Source: Thermothielavioides terrestris NRRL 8126 (taxonomy: Eukaryota; Ascomycota; Sordariomycetes; Sordariales; Chaetomiaceae). Taken from it: 64,000 nucleotides of DNA. The stretch lies in assembly GCF_000226115.1 (NCBI RefSeq), contig NC_016461.1, positions 1-64,000 of the forward strand. The letters run 5' to 3'. This document shows positions 32,262-44,500 of the stretch, piece by piece (positions within the stretch are counted from its first letter, which is position 1; the number at the start of each line of letters is the position of its first letter). The position numbers and the translations under genes were made by a program. The notes under the pieces are model-generated. The model was given only the letters and a program-made list of their open reading frames with translations. It ran no database searches and was not told the origin of the DNA.

Positions 32262-33221
32262 TCAATAAACCAGATGTTGTTCCGAGCTGCCCAGAGAAAC
32301 AATCGCACTCTCCGCGTGCGGAGGCGCGTCAGCGTCGTCGGAATCCGTCCAGTTCCTCTCCGGACCCCAGCAGATCTTCCTACCCCGAGCGCGGGCAACC
32401 TCGAAAAGCCCCTGCATCAAGGCGCCGGCCTTCTTGACGCTGCTCCAAGCGTCGAAATGAACACGGTCGAGGAAAGGCATCTCGCCCAAGACATCGTCAA
32501 GCAGGTTTCTCGAGAAGGTCTCGTAGAACCCATCGGCCTTACGGAAGCCCTTGAAGTAGCCGTGGCTCGGATCGAACTCGACGAAGACGGTCAGTTTGCG
32601 CACGTTGACACACTCGGCAAGCCCGAGGGCCTGGTTGACGACCCAGCCACGCGGCGGCGCATTCCAGCCCGGACCGAGACGCAGCTCCAGGGACGTCAGC
32701 GACCGACGCTGGCGAGCGTTGAGCCGCGCGAGAAGGGGCTTCTTCGTCTTGAAGAAGCGCCCGGGTTGCGTGGGAAACACGCGGAACGTGTGGGTGCTGT
32801 AGAACACATGCGAGGCCTCGTGGTAGATTGTCCGGCAGGTCCGGAGGATGGCCAACTTCTTGTGGATGCGCTTGTGGTTATCTGAGTCTAGGTCAATGAC
32901 GGGCCCGCAATCTTCGAAGTGCAACGCGTATATATCGATGCGCAGCTCCGACGGCAGGTCCAGGAACCGGAAAGGCTTCCGAGCCGCCTGTTGTTTCGTG
33001 GGTCCCGGGCCCTCGAGGCGAGCCGCGGCCGAGTCGGAGAGCGTCAACGCATGGATGGGGATCATGGATACCTCATCTCCGGCGTCGTTTTCGGCCTCGG
33101 AAGCGTACGTCGATGGGTAGGCAGAGCTGAGAGGGGTCGTATGGCTCGAGTGGACGGGTGTCGGAAGGGAAGGCTCCCCGACGGCCCTGGACGCGCTCCG
33201 CCGGGTGCGACTGGCAGGCAT
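32262..33221 (-). CDS. F-box/2EXR-type fungal protein
   Basis: A single exon of 319 aa starting at 33221. Residues about 85-105 read FRFLDLPSELRIDIYALHF, the short F-box-like/2EXR motif that opens many lineage-expanded fungal proteins. It is followed by CRTIYHEASHVFYSTHTFRV, the usual second conserved segment. The rest is helical with no further recognised domain; a basic stretch lies at 158-166 (FFKTKKPLL). Related proteins are thought to act in ubiquitin ligase substrate recognition, but this is unproven for the 2EXR group. It is divergent from TIM50 across about 1 kb. The first 70 residues are low-complexity Ser/Thr/Pro. Confidence 0.75.
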   Translation of the reverse strand: MPASRTRRSASRAVGEPSLPTPVHSSHTTPLSSAYPSTYASEAENDAGDEVSMIPIHALTLSDSAAARLEGPGPTKQQAARKPFRFLDLPSELRIDIYALHFEDCGPVIDLDSDNHKRIHKKLAILRTCRTIYHEASHVFYSTHTFRVFPTQPGRFFKTKKPLLARLNARQRRSLTSLELRLGPGWNAPPRGWVVNQALGLAECVNVRKLTVFVEFDPSHGYFKGFRKADGFYETFSRNLLDDVLGEMPFLDRVHFDAWSSVKKAGALMQGLFEVARARGRKICWGPERNWTDSDDADAPPHAESAIVSLGSSEQHLVY

Positions 33222-34211
33222 TTTGCGCGCTGTTGGGGAGAGATACAGGAGTAGTTGACCGCACGGTAGGGGCCTGCCCCAACAGTACGTTAACTAACAA
33301 CCTGAGTGAATGGGGCACGAATGCTGGCTTGTTAGGGGGGGCCAGGAGCGTACCGAAGCGAGTTCAGTCAAGCCTGATGAGGCAAGGCGAAGCGGAAAAC
33401 CAGCGCAGTGGTATGCAGGCACACTCGGGATACTCGAGCTGGCGAAGAGGTAGAGCTCGGGAGGGTGGTCCCATGGCGGGCAGAGATACACGACAAGCGG
33501 ACCACCCTCTAGAATGCACTCGCCGCAGCCATGGCTGGCAGATCCGAAGTGGAAAGAACGGGCGGTTTGGCGGCAGCGAAGGCGGATGCGGAGACGTTGG
33601 TCATGGAAGCTCGAATGCGGTGAATGCGGTGACGTGGAAGAAATGGAAGAACCGGCAAAATTGGGGCAGGTCGAGGGGCAGACGGGAACAATTGGGGGAG
33701 GTCGGTTGGGGTCGGATTCGAGGCATGCGACTCTCAGCGAGAGCCATTGAGGCGCGGGGCGCACCGGGCCGTGGTCATTGCCGCTAACTCACGAACCCCA
33801 ACGGAGTCGGCCAAGCGACTTAGCCAGTGCGGCACGTGAGCACTCATACCACCAGTCCAATCGAGGCAAGAGCGGGACAAGGATGCATGACGAGATGCGA
33901 AATGTGGTTCCACATCGAATTCCGACCACATTTGGCTAGTGGGACCTGCTCACATCCACACAGCTGGACCGTGCAGGCCCTGTCGGCGGAAAATTCCACT
34001 TGCCGGGGGTCATGGAGGACGAGCTGATCGGTTGGATTTTTGCGATCCAGCGTCTTCGTCAGGCGAAGAGCTCGTCAACAACGACGGCGAAACAGCAGCA
34101 ACAACAACAGTGACGCGAGGGTACTTTTGGGCCTTCCTTTTTTTTTGGTTCCGCATCGCCTGGAGAGCCCCCAACGCAGCGCACGCCGCGCGCTGAACCC
34201 AAACACGAGCC
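33222..34211. other. Intergenic between divergent genes, about 1.0 kb
   Basis: Several short GC-rich frames in the middle are not protein-like. It should carry promoters for TIM50 and the F-box gene. No repeat seen. Confidence 0.5.
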
Positions 34212-35928
34212 ATGATGCTGTCGCGGGCTGCCGCGCGCCCGGCGGCGAGCCTGCGAGCAGCAACGCTCGCGGCCCCTTCTGCCATTCGGCCCCGGATCTT
34301 ACCTCCCATCTGGCATCGAAGCATGTCAAAAGACAACAAACCAGCGCAATCGCGATTCGCCAGACCTCACAACGCGCCCGCGCAAAAATCGTCTCCACCA
34401 CCACCCAGCAGCTCCGCCTCGACTTCTCCGTCCCCGTCCGCGTCTCCGTCAGCGTCAAAGCCCGTGCCGGAACCCCCGAAAGAACCGGCAGCCGGACCTG
34501 ACGCGCCACAGGAACAAGCCCCCGAACCGATGCCCGACCTTTCTAAGCTTCCCGACCTGACGCAAGGCATCCCGTCCACGCTCGAGTACGAAACCAGCGG
34601 GGCAACCAACCGGGCTGCCTTGGCCGCCGTCGAGGGTGGGGGTAGCGGGAGAGCTGGCGGCGGCGGAGGCCGGCCCAAGGGCGAGCTGCCTGCCTCCGCT
34701 TACATCTCGTCGACGGAGCGGCGGCGGCAGAAGTGGGCCATGTGGGCCTTCGTCTTCGCCGGCGTGTCCGCCGTCGTCGGCGTCGCCTACCTGGGCAGGA
34801 ACTGGGACGAGAAGGAGCTCGCCAAGAACCCCGAGGTGCCCAACGGTTGGAGCATTGGCCTCTGGTGGAAGCGCGCCATGGCCCGCATGGGCGATACCGT
34901 GACCTACTACCAAGAACCGGCCTTTGAGAAGCTGCTGCCCGACCCCGACCCCTCGTTTGAGCGCCCGTACACCCTGTGCATCAGTCTGGAGGACATGCTG
35001 GTGCACAGCGAGTGGAGCCGAGAGCACGGCTGGCGGGTGGCGAAACGCCCCGGCGTGGACTACTTCTTGCACTACCTCAGCCAATACTACGAGATCGTCC
35101 TCTTCACCACGGTCCCCTTCGCCACGGCCGAGCCGCTGGTGCGCAAGCTCGACCCCTTCCGTTTCATCATGTGGCCCCTCTACCGGGAAGCCACCAAGTA
35201 CAAGGACGGGGAAGTCGTTAAGGTATGGCCACCAACTACCTCAGCGCTGCCCTGTGGACCGCCGCGGCGGCAGGTTTCCGAATGCTAACACTGGCCCACG
35301 TCAGGATCTGTCCTATCTCAACCGCGACTTGTCAAAGGTGATCATTATCGACACCAACCCCAAGCATGTGCGCGAGCAGCCAGAAAACGCCATCATTCTA
35401 CCGCCCTGGACCGGTGACCCTAAGGACAAGGAGCTCGTGTCGCTGGTCCCTTTCCTCGAGTTCATCCACACGATGCAGTACAACGACGTGCGCAAGGTCA
35501 TCAAGTCGTTCGAAGGCACGCACATTCCCACCGAGTTTGCCCGGAGAGAGGCACTGGCCCGGGCCGAGCACAACAAGCGCCTCCAGGCCAAGTCCTCCCG
35601 CGGAGGAGGCATGAGCTGGCTCAGCAGCCATCTCGGACTCAAGCCGAGCAACATGAGCCTCATGGTTGCTCCTGAGGGCGAAGAGAACCCCCAAGAGGCC
35701 TTTGCCAAGGGCAAGATGCTGCAGGACATCGCCCGCGAGCGGGGCATCCGGAATTATCTGATGCTGGAGGAAGAGATCCGCAAGAACGGCGAGAAGTGGC
35801 TGAAGGAGGAGCAAGAGGCCATGGAGAAGGCCCAAAAGGAGGCCATGAAGAGCATGAAGTCTTCCTTCTTCGGCTGGTTCACGCCGTCGAGCGAGCAGCA
35901 GAAGGAGGGAGAGACCAAGCGCAGCTAG
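34212..35928 (+). CDS. TIM50: Mitochondrial import inner membrane translocase subunit Tim50
   Basis: Exons 34212-35222 and 35305-35928 join in phase 0 across an 82-nt intron with GTATGG donor and GTCAG acceptor; 544 aa. An Arg/Ala-rich presequence (RAAARPAASLRAATLAAP) is followed by a Pro/Ser-rich linker and one TM segment (WAMWAFVFAGVSAVVGVAYLG). The intermembrane-space domain then has the FCP1-like fold: ISLEDMLVHSEWSREHGW, KRPGVDYFLHYLSQYYEIVLF, DLSYLNRDLSKVIIIDTNP and QPENAIILPPW. As in other Tim50 proteins the phosphatase DxDx(T/V) motif is not intact, so this is a non-catalytic version. Tim50 is the presequence receptor of TIM23 and is essential. A C-terminal Lys/Glu-rich helix ends the protein. 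Confidence 0.95.
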
Positions 35929-37236
35929 TGGCGCGCCGCCTAACCACTCTTCCCTTCCACCCAACCATACCATGTATTATCACCTGCGAGACCCCACCCT
36001 TGCGTTTCTTTTCTTCGCGGCAGCGGGCGTTGTAGCTAGCTGCCAGGCTGCCGGCGGGGAGCAATCCGTTCTGTACGAAGAGGTCGGCGTGTTGCATGAC
36101 GGGCGTGTCACCCAAGAACGCAAATAATTTCTCGGGAGCGAGGTCTCCCAGCCCTGTACCAGATACCTCATATACGAAGCTGGAATGTACACCGGATATA
36201 GAGAAAAGGCGTTCTTTGGACTATGACCTCCCGTTCTGCGGCAGGTTATCTTGCCCGGTGAACGGCATCTGGTTGTCGACCAACGGGCAGCCGAGTAACG
36301 GGATCAAGCGATGCACAAGCACACAAGATAGAGCTGCCGGGCTCACAAGGTGACAAACCTAGCAACCAAACTTGCGTTCCTGCGCCAAGGCCTCACCAGG
36401 TACCCTTTCCAAGGTACCTAACCCCGTGAACCCTGCTACCAATGTGTTGCATCGCAGCATTCTTGAAGACTTGAATAACAGTACCACCGAGCATGAAGTA
36501 TTGCCTACGTACATATGCTGTGACTTGCCTTCCGGGCCCCCCCCCCTCCGTGAGACGTCTGAAAAGCTGTCGCCGTATCATCAGGCTTGGGGCTCCACAG
36601 AAGACAAGGGGGAGGGGACGAGCAGGATGCTGATGACACGCGACTAATGGCAACCCGGAGTTTGATATCGGTTTGTCAGTGTCTTGCTGGCTTCCGTATG
36701 CTGCACGAACCCTCGCGGATGTCACCACTGGGACAAGTACGCCGTGGACGCATCAGTGACGCTTCATGCGGCAGACTGGGGCATGCGGATAGCCCTCAAA
36801 TCGCCAGAGTCGTTGTATTTTGAACCTTCCGGAGCAATTTGTCCTGGCCACTGCGTGGATGTCTATTCACGGATGGCCAAATATCGGCCTGACTTTCCAA
36901 GAACACGCTGTGTTGTCCTTATCCGAGCCGTCAATGGCGTGGCGACGGAAGGCGGGTTGCGCACGGCTGGCGACAGAGCAAACTTACTCCTGTCCCATTC
37001 TAATCACCGATGGCTCAAAAGGAACCTGGCCATACTCCTGAACGTCGGCAGATGTGTTGTTGCGGTCTTGGGCCTGTTGTATAATTCGCCTTCCCTCTCT
37101 CCCTTGGCCTCCTGCTGTTCACAATCACTTCTGTACCCACTCCGTCTTCTCTCGACGGCTTGTGACAGTCTTCGACGCCCAGCGTCGAAGGTTGCCGACT
37201 TGCTCTCCTGGGACTGCCTACCTATCTACGCCGAAA
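35929..37236. other. Intergenic, about 1.3 kb
   Basis: No convincing coding or RNA pattern on either strand; short frames here lack composition bias. The last 100 bases precede a secreted-protein gene. Confidence 0.5.
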
Positions 37237-38202
37237 ATGCATCTCAGACACGTCCTGTCGGCCATTGCCTTTGTGGTCATCACTGTCAATGGCCGTCCCA
37301 TTCTCCGAGGCTCCTTGGCCGAGGAATGCGCCAATCGTGGGATGCCTAACCTAAGCAATGCCGACTTCAACACCAATGTCCACGAGAAACGGTCGAACGC
37401 TGTGCACCCCGGTCTTTACCCCGGCGGCGTGGATGACAAGCTCGCTTCCGTCTATGAGGGAGCGAAGCGCGACAAGGTGAAGAACCCGAGTAATTCGGGG
37501 CCCAGACCGAACCTCGGATCCATGCCGGAGCGGGCGGTGCACCTCGTGAGGATTTCCGAATCTGATTCCAGCAGTCAGGGCCAGGGCTCTGATTCCTCAC
37601 CCATCCAACAGCCTATGCCTCTCGTTTACCAGAGGGCGCATTCAAGTCATCTCGAGGCCGACATGGCCAATGACGTCGATGTCGGCAATCAACCCGAGGT
37701 AGAAAACATGCGAGAGACACCGACGGCGCATGAGAAGACCAGCATCACCGAGTCCCAGAACGCTGTCGAGTCCCAGGCTTCTTCTGATCCCTTCCCAAGT
37801 GTCCCTCACCAACAGGTTCGAGAGCTGCATCCCATTCCGGCCACCGAAAAATTAAATGACGGGGACAATAGCATGGTTGCGAACTCGAACAGGCGAGTGG
37901 TTGCAATCTTGCGTGCCTGGCCGCACAATGGCGACACGCACCAGAGCACGCCTCGAGAGGAGGAAAACAAGCAGACCAGAAAGGCTCCGCAGAACCAAGC
38001 CATGCCTCAGCCGGAACTGATGGACTCTCTCCGGGCAGCGATGGGCGACAGCCATATGTAAGTCTAGATTTCTTCTTACTTGGCCGGTCCCGGCTCCGTC
38101 GTGTTTGTTCTTCGCCAACGACCAGCTTCCCCCGTCCCGGACCAGCCGGAAGAGGACAAAAACTGACCATCTCTTTTCTGTCTCACTAGGCAGGGTCACT
38201 GA
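37237..38202 (+). CDS. Secreted low-complexity protein of unknown function
   Basis: Start at 37237. A classical signal peptide (MHLRHVLSAIAFVVITVNGRP) is visible, with cleavage probably near VNG-RP. The body is hydrophilic, rich in Ser, Glu, Asn, Pro and Gln, with only one cysteine after the signal peptide, no further hydrophobic segment and no recognised domain. Exon 1 runs to 38057, where GTAAGT lies across the apparent stop. Splicing to CTCACTAG|G at 38190 gives a 13-nt last exon and the ending MQGH, 277 aa. Reading through the donor gives 274 aa ending SHM. Both are possible; the donor and acceptor are textbook. It may be a cell-wall or extracellular protein. The role is unknown. Confidence 0.6.
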
Positions 38203-38746
38203 GTCTCGTCGAGCAAGAATGACAAGGGCTCGGTCGGGAACTGAGGCTGAACAGATGGAATGGACATAGAGTTGTGATGGAGGCGTTGCCTTGGTGGTTT
38301 CGGGAGATAGGCGGTGGGAAAGAGGGACGAAGAAGAGGGAATGCGGTTAAGGCGTCAGACTAGGCGCCTCTCGGGCGTCTCACTTATTCTTGTGTCTTGT
38401 GTTTTGTTGTGAGGACAGGTTAGTTCCGGTTGTTTTTGCGTGTCCAGCATGTCCAGGCTGGAGGCTGAAGGTGGAAGTTCGTGGCTGGTGATTGGGCCCA
38501 GCCGTTCAAGCTTGCACTCTGTAATAGCCCGAGGTATTTGAAGCTTCCCAGGGGTCTTGATAAGCCGCCTGGCTGCCCGCCTGGGAAAATGAGTCTTGTC
38601 TTCTGAGCCGGGAATTCCGTGTGTGGCTGCGAAGCCGAAGGAGAACAAGTCGTGGAAGCGGCAGTGTGGAACTATGGGCATATTTTGTGTACATGCGCCT
38701 GGAAGATACGGATAGCGTTACATACTTGTTACAACAGACAGCCCCA
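38203..38746. other. Intergenic, about 0.5 kb
   Basis: 3' flanks of convergent genes. No gene pattern seen. Confidence 0.5.
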
Positions 38747-40543
38747 TTATGATCCGGAGCCACCGTCCTTGGGCGGTGCGCTCCCTCTTACTGACGTGGA
38801 AGGTTGGGCAACCTTCCTCTGCAGCGTGCAAAGCCGCAATATTGACTCCTCCACAGCCTTGTCCACATCAATGCCAGCAACCGACAGCACCGCGGTGAAG
38901 ACAAGTAGCAAGATGCCGACAACCACAACGAGATCCAGGATGTGCACGACCCACCACAGGTGCTGCTTCCCGAGCGGGCACGTGGCATACTCGGCCTTCC
39001 ACTCCCAGCTGGCCTCGTCGAACCAGACGCTCAGAAGGCCCGCGTTGCCGCCAAAGTCGCCCATCATGCTGCGGACCGTGATCTCCCTGACGCCGGGCAG
39101 CTCGTCGCGGCCGACGATGCCGGCCCCAACTGCCTGCCGCCAGCGCTTCACCTCCCACTGCCGCTGCTCCGCGTCCGCGACCGACTGGTTGATGTAGTGC
39201 CACGTATCGCAGCCCTCGTGGTCGTGGCCGTTGAGAATGATGCCGCGCCGGCCCCGGCCACGGCCGGGGGCCTTGGTGTTGCCCGACATGCCCAGGATGC
39301 CCTCGAGGAAGCCCTTGCTGGCGGCGCCGCTGAGCTGGTTCTGCTCCTTGAGGCTGCCGTCGTGCTCGTGAAAGTCGAAGAAGGGGTCGTCGACGCAGAC
39401 GCCCTCAGGCTTGTACAGTGGCACGTGGGTCAGAATAAGGGTGAAGTGGCCTTTGAACTCGACGGCTGCGGCTGTGTTGATGACGCTGTTGATGAAGGCG
39501 TAGGTGTCATCCTGCAGGGCGGTGGAGGCCGCGGGCGTGTCGAGGTTCATGTCGTTGAGCACGACGATGCGCAGCTCGGGGACTAGGCGGTCCGAAGTGC
39601 CGTCGGCTTCGAAGACGGTCTCGGCCAGCGTGGAATTTGTGAGGGGCAATTCGAAGCGGAGCTCGTAGTTGAGTTTGCCGAATGCGCGCTCGAACCTCTC
39701 GACCCTCTCCTCAGTGATGTCGCCGGCGTAGCCGATGTCGTGGTTGCCGGCCACGTTGACGATGCGGCGGGTCCAAGCGGTCGACTCGTTGAAGGGGCCG
39801 CCCCCGAGATTGCCTGCCAGGTCGTACTCGTCGGCCGGGTACGCAGCTAGATCGTCCGGCACGCGCTCGGCACCGCGGAACACGCGCTTCCAGTAGCGGT
39901 CGGCGCGGCGGTAGAACTCGTCTTCATCGAGCCATTGGCTGCCGACCAGGTCGCCCAGCACAGCGACGTGCGTCGGGCGTGTCCACCAATGCACGGTGCG
40001 GTAGATGTGGGCAAGGTAGAAGTCGTTGCCGAAGAGGTCGATACGCTTGCGCAGCGACTCGAGAGCGTCGAAGGTATCCTCGAGGAAGATGTCGATGATG
40101 TCGTGGAGGCTCAGGCGTATGCGGTGCCGCAGGGACAAGTCGCTCGACCGGAACGTCACATGGCGCAACAGGCTCGTCAGGTGCGGGAAGACGCCAAGGT
40201 AGTCGGTCGGAATCGAGGTGTCGCCCTCGAGCTGCGGGTCGCCGAGGGCGAGCAAGCGAAATGGCGCTGGCGGGTGCGAGGGGACGAACACGGTCGCGTT
40301 CGCACCAGTGCCGGCAACAGAGTGCCAATGCACCTTGGCCGTCTCGAGGAAGGCTGAACCCTGGTTCTCAGGCAGCAGCGACGACGGCGGAAGCGGGAAT
40401 GCGCACGACTTGAAGACCGGATATAGGTACAGATACACAGTCAGCAACGCGGACAGCGGGACCAGCACGCGCAGGCCACGGCGAAGCAGCGCGGTGGCGG
40501 ACAGGCGCGTCATCGAAGTGACCGCATCGGGGTTGCGAAGCAT
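38747..40543 (-). CDS. TED1: Ted1/Cdc1-type ER metallophosphatase
   Basis: A single exon of 598 aa. An N-terminal TM segment (VLVPLSALLTVYLYLYPVF) and a C-terminal one (ILDLVVVVGILLLVFTAVL) flank a lumenal calcineurin-like phosphoesterase domain. Metal-binding motifs are all present: LALGDPQLEGD, VAVLGDLVGSQW, NVAGNHDIGYAG, ILTHVPLYKPEG and LNGHDHEGCD. This combination, including GHDHEGCD and a lumenal loop with NST/NES/NQS glycosylation-like sites, fits the Ted1/Cdc1/PGAP5 group, which trims ethanolamine phosphate from GPI-anchor glycans in the ER to allow export of GPI proteins. No retention motif was recognised at the C-terminus. Cdc1 is the alternative paralog assignment. Confidence 0.85.
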   Translation of the reverse strand: MLRNPDAVTSMTRLSATALLRRGLRVLVPLSALLTVYLYLYPVFKSCAFPLPPSSLLPENQGSAFLETAKVHWHSVAGTGANATVFVPSHPPAPFRLLALGDPQLEGDTSIPTDYLGVFPHLTSLLRHVTFRSSDLSLRHRIRLSLHDIIDIFLEDTFDALESLRKRIDLFGNDFYLAHIYRTVHWWTRPTHVAVLGDLVGSQWLDEDEFYRRADRYWKRVFRGAERVPDDLAAYPADEYDLAGNLGGGPFNESTAWTRRIVNVAGNHDIGYAGDITEERVERFERAFGKLNYELRFELPLTNSTLAETVFEADGTSDRLVPELRIVVLNDMNLDTPAASTALQDDTYAFINSVINTAAAVEFKGHFTLILTHVPLYKPEGVCVDDPFFDFHEHDGSLKEQNQLSGAASKGFLEGILGMSGNTKAPGRGRGRRGIILNGHDHEGCDTWHYINQSVADAEQRQWEVKRWRQAVGAGIVGRDELPGVREITVRSMMGDFGGNAGLLSVWFDEASWEWKAEYATCPLGKQHLWWVVHILDLVVVVGILLLVFTAVLSVAGIDVDKAVEESILRLCTLQRKVAQPSTSVRGSAPPKDGGSGS

Positions 40544-41576
40544 AACAAACGGAAAAAATAAAAAGGAAGGAAAAACAAAAGATGAGCGCGACTGACGATG
40601 CTGTTTGGCGGTTCTTTATGGCTGCCAAAAAAAGAAGAAAAATAGAAGTTGAAACAAACGGACCATCCCGACAGGCCCCCTCGAAGTCCAGCGGTTCGCG
40701 GCGGTTGGCTTGGCGCGGCGGCGCTGGGGAGCAGGGGCGCCCATGGCGGGGCAAGTTAGGGGCTACATCGGGGCTAGCCAGGGGGCTCTCCAGGGTTAGG
40801 GTCTCTGGTCACCACCTGACTTACACACCCAAATCCCTCCCCATTTGGCACCGGTTGTCCAACTGCATGCACTACATCATTCGACACCCATCAGCTGGTC
40901 CCCTCTTCTAGTTGGCTGTCTTGTTCATGTCCTTTAACACATTAAAAGACTCTCTCGAGTTTTCCCTAGCACTCCGATTTGGGGGGCATTGCAGCGCGAG
41001 CGAGACACAACGGAGGCTTAGCCCCGGGAAGCGATGAAGGAACCTCGTACTTGTGAGCATCAACCCGACGCCGCAGCCGGGGCACGACAGCCTTGTCAGG
41101 TATATTATATAGGTCGAGTGGCCCGTTTCAAGGGTGCGCACGTACGGTACATACATACAATGGAGGCCCTCCCCCGCGAGCAAGTGGACCCTTGGAATGA
41201 CAACATGAGATACGTGCCGTCCGCGTTACCACAGACAAACGTGTGCATGGACTAGCAGATCAACAGTGCCCCGAGTGTACCTTACATATATTGGATCCGA
41301 AAAGCCATATTATGTTCCGTCTTGTCTCCGTCGAGCCCCTGAACTCCCCTCATCCCACCCGAGCCAACCAACAAACAGTTCCCAGGAAGGAAAGTGAAGG
41401 TAAGCATACGTAGACTCCAGAGCACGCCGAACGCGGCTCCATCACCGAGTCGTAGTCCCATAGGAAAAACACACCCAGACTCGGCTGAACGAAACCTGCA
41501 CACCATTGGTATCAAACACCAGCCCAATTCGAATGCACGTAGGGAGAAAGAGAGCAAGCAGAGTCGCCATTCGCCC
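40544..41576. other. Intergenic, about 1.0 kb
   Basis: Promoter of the Ted1-type gene and 3' region of the large regulator. No coding pattern seen. Confidence 0.5.
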
Positions 41577-44500
41577 TCAAGAACCGCTCACGCCTCCCGA
41601 CCCGTCGTGAAACAGGAGCATCGGCCACTGCCCGGCATTCGGATTCACCAGGGCGTCTGCCTGGTTGACGTGGTCGACGACGGGCCCCGCTCCGACGTCG
41701 CCCGGCCGCCCCGACCCGAGTGTGAGCAGTGCGTTGGCGCTGTACCGATCCTGGCTGTCCTGGATTGCGTTGGTCCAGGCCTGCCACGTGTTCGGCGCTG
41801 CGTTTTGCGCCATCAGCTGCGTCTGCGCTGACCAGTTTTCCGCCGCCTGCCCCGCCACGTGCTGTGTGGCTTGCGAGGCAAATGCGATGAGGGGGTTCTG
41901 TGCTGCCGCCGCCTGCTCCGCCGCCGCCGCCGCTGCCGTCGCCGTGTTTGGCGCCGCCGCCGCTGATGCGGCGGATGCCGCGGCGTAGAGATAGTGTGCC
42001 CCGTCCGCCGAGTCGCCTGCCCCGTTCGCGTTCGCGTTGACGCTGGCTCCCCCGGAGGACTGGTCGTTATACCCGAGCGACGAGTACGGACCTGCCGGCC
42101 CCGCCGCACCAGGGTCGTAATAACCGCCGTTGCCGTTCGTCGTGCCGGCGCTGCGTTGGTCGGACCCCGCCGTGCCTGCGCTGCCCGGCCCAAGTTGGCC
42201 TTCTGCGTCCTGCTTTGCTGCGTCGGGGGGCTGCTGGTACGCCGCTGATGACGACGACGCTTTCAGCGAGCCTTGACTCCCGGACGAGCCGGGCTTCCGG
42301 CCCCTGTCTTGTTCTATCCAGCTGATTGTCCGTTCGATGATGGCACCGATCTCGGCCGTAAGCCGATTGCCGGTACCTACCTGGGGCGTTAGTGATGAAA
42401 GCAAGACAAAGCAGAGGAGACTGGCCGAAGCGGCGGATAAAGGCTTACCAAGGAGTCTCCCAATCTCTCCGATGACGGTTAGCCACAATGACATCTCTTC
42501 CCGAAGCTTCGCAACCTCGAACGTAGTCGTATTGAAGCGCCGCTGCCAGTGTGCAACGAGGGTCGAGAAGATTGCCGCAACATACACCGATAGCTGATAC
42601 CACGTCGTGTCCAACGACTTCATCTTCAACAGCGCCGCGACCACCTTGAGAAGCTTCCGTGCCGTGTCTTCGCAGACCCTTGTGTTCTCGGCGCATGTCT
42701 TAGGATCATCCGAAAGACACACGGAGGGGTGTCGCAGACACAGCCTAAACTCGAGACAGAAGGCCTGCGTGTAAAGCGCGAACACCTGGGTCGCCGGCTG
42801 ACATTTCTCTATCCTGAGTTCGTCGGGCAGGTTGTCCATCAGGTCTTGCAATGCCGCGTCCAAGCGGTTGACCACCTCGGTGTATCTGCTGGGGTCCCGG
42901 CGCACGCTGTAGATCTTGGAGTACATTTCCATGAACAAGGGAGCGATTTTGAAGCCCGTGAGCCCGGCCTGGAAGTTGCAATGGCCAATCTTGGACGGAT
43001 CCAGAATGCCTTCCTCGCCGATGTACTCGTCGTTGATGGCGATCGGAAAATCAACGTCGAACTCGTCCGCCGAGATGGGCATGGGCCTCCCGAGCCGGCC
43101 GTTCAGAGTGCACAAAATGGCAAGGACGGCCCACCAGACGCGCTTGCGCACCTCGTTCTCCAGCGTCGTCCCGCCGCCCGGCACCTGGACGGCCCTGTGC
43201 AGATTCATCTCGAGCGCCTTCCCGAAGGCGACGCTGGCGACGGCCACAGAGCACCCCGGCTTGGGAAAGTTGCGGGTATGCGACACGATCATGGCCAGCG
43301 CCTGGACCGCCGTCACCGACTGGGAGGCGGCGAGGTCGAAGAACTTACTCAGGCTCCAATGGTAGTGTTTGTTCGATAGCTCGTTAAGCTGCGCGGACTT
43401 CTCCGGCTGCTCGAGATTCCTGATGCCGTACTGGAAGTAGATGGTGGCGAAGACCATGTGGACGATGACCAGCTCGGGCACCGTAGGCTTGAATGTTGGG
43501 TCGTCGTAGATGCGAGTCAACTGCGATAGGTGGGGTCAGCGGTAGGTTCAGTCAGATTGCATGGGCGGGGAGGTGGAACTTACAAGCTGGAGGAAAGATG
43601 GCTTGTGGAGTATGGGAAGGAAGGGCGAGACCATGCGGAAGTACCACTCGGCGTATGTAAAGGCATCTTTCTTGGCCGGCAGTTCAACGTTGCCTAGCGG
43701 AGGATTGACGTTGAGGGCGGACTGCAGGAAGGCCATGACGGACTTGTTGTACAGGGGTGAGCCGATGGGCGTTCCCGGCGGAGGCTCGTCCATATCCGGG
43801 GCGTCAAAGGACGTCAAGTCGATCGTCGCCCCCAGGATGGACAGCATCGTGCCTTTGATGGAGCTCAGCGGCGCAGTATCTGAAGACACTCCCAGGTAGC
43901 TGTCCGTCGGTCTGGGGGCAGGCAGGGACCATGGAGTGTAAGCGCGAGCGTTCGACGACCCCTTCTGCCCGCCGTTCTTGACCCATACCAGGCCGACCTG
44001 GTGCCATTGGTCCTTGGAAGACGGATCCTGGACCGGGTTGCCAAGGGCGTCGGACGTGACGCCGGGAGGGTAGGTGGTGGTGTATCCCGGCCACTGCCAC
44101 GGCCTCACTTCGACGCCGTTGTTCTCCAGCAACTTCTCGAGCTCCCGAATATGGACGAGCATGGCGCCCTTTTCACGCTCGAGTTGCTGAAGGTATCCTC
44201 TGCGCTCGGTGCGGCCGGTGACACGGTCTGTGACATAGCACTCGAGGTTCTGCGAGGCGCAGTGCGAGCAGCCCTCCGGGAGGGCGTCGCAGCGGATCTT
44301 GCGCACCTAGAATGGAAAGCAAGAGAACCGTCAGAGCGCGAGCTTCTCAGGGCCGTCAATGCAACAGGTTGAATGCCGGGCAAACGGCGGGGAGAGCGCC
44401 AGAGGGCCGAAGTCAAGGATGCACAGAGCAGGCCCTGTACAGATGCACGCACCTTGCACCGATCACACGCCTGCCCCGTGCGCGTGTACGACTGCAGCTT

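Noticed and set aside
34977..35010. Missing DxDx(T/V) phosphatase motif in Tim50
   Set aside because: Tim50 proteins of fungi normally have LEDxLVHS here; loss of phosphatase residues is expected, not novel.
42377..42448. 24-residue hydrophobic insert in the large Zn2Cys6 factor
   Set aside because: It is a 72-nt in-frame intron with CACTAAC branch site, not a membrane segment.
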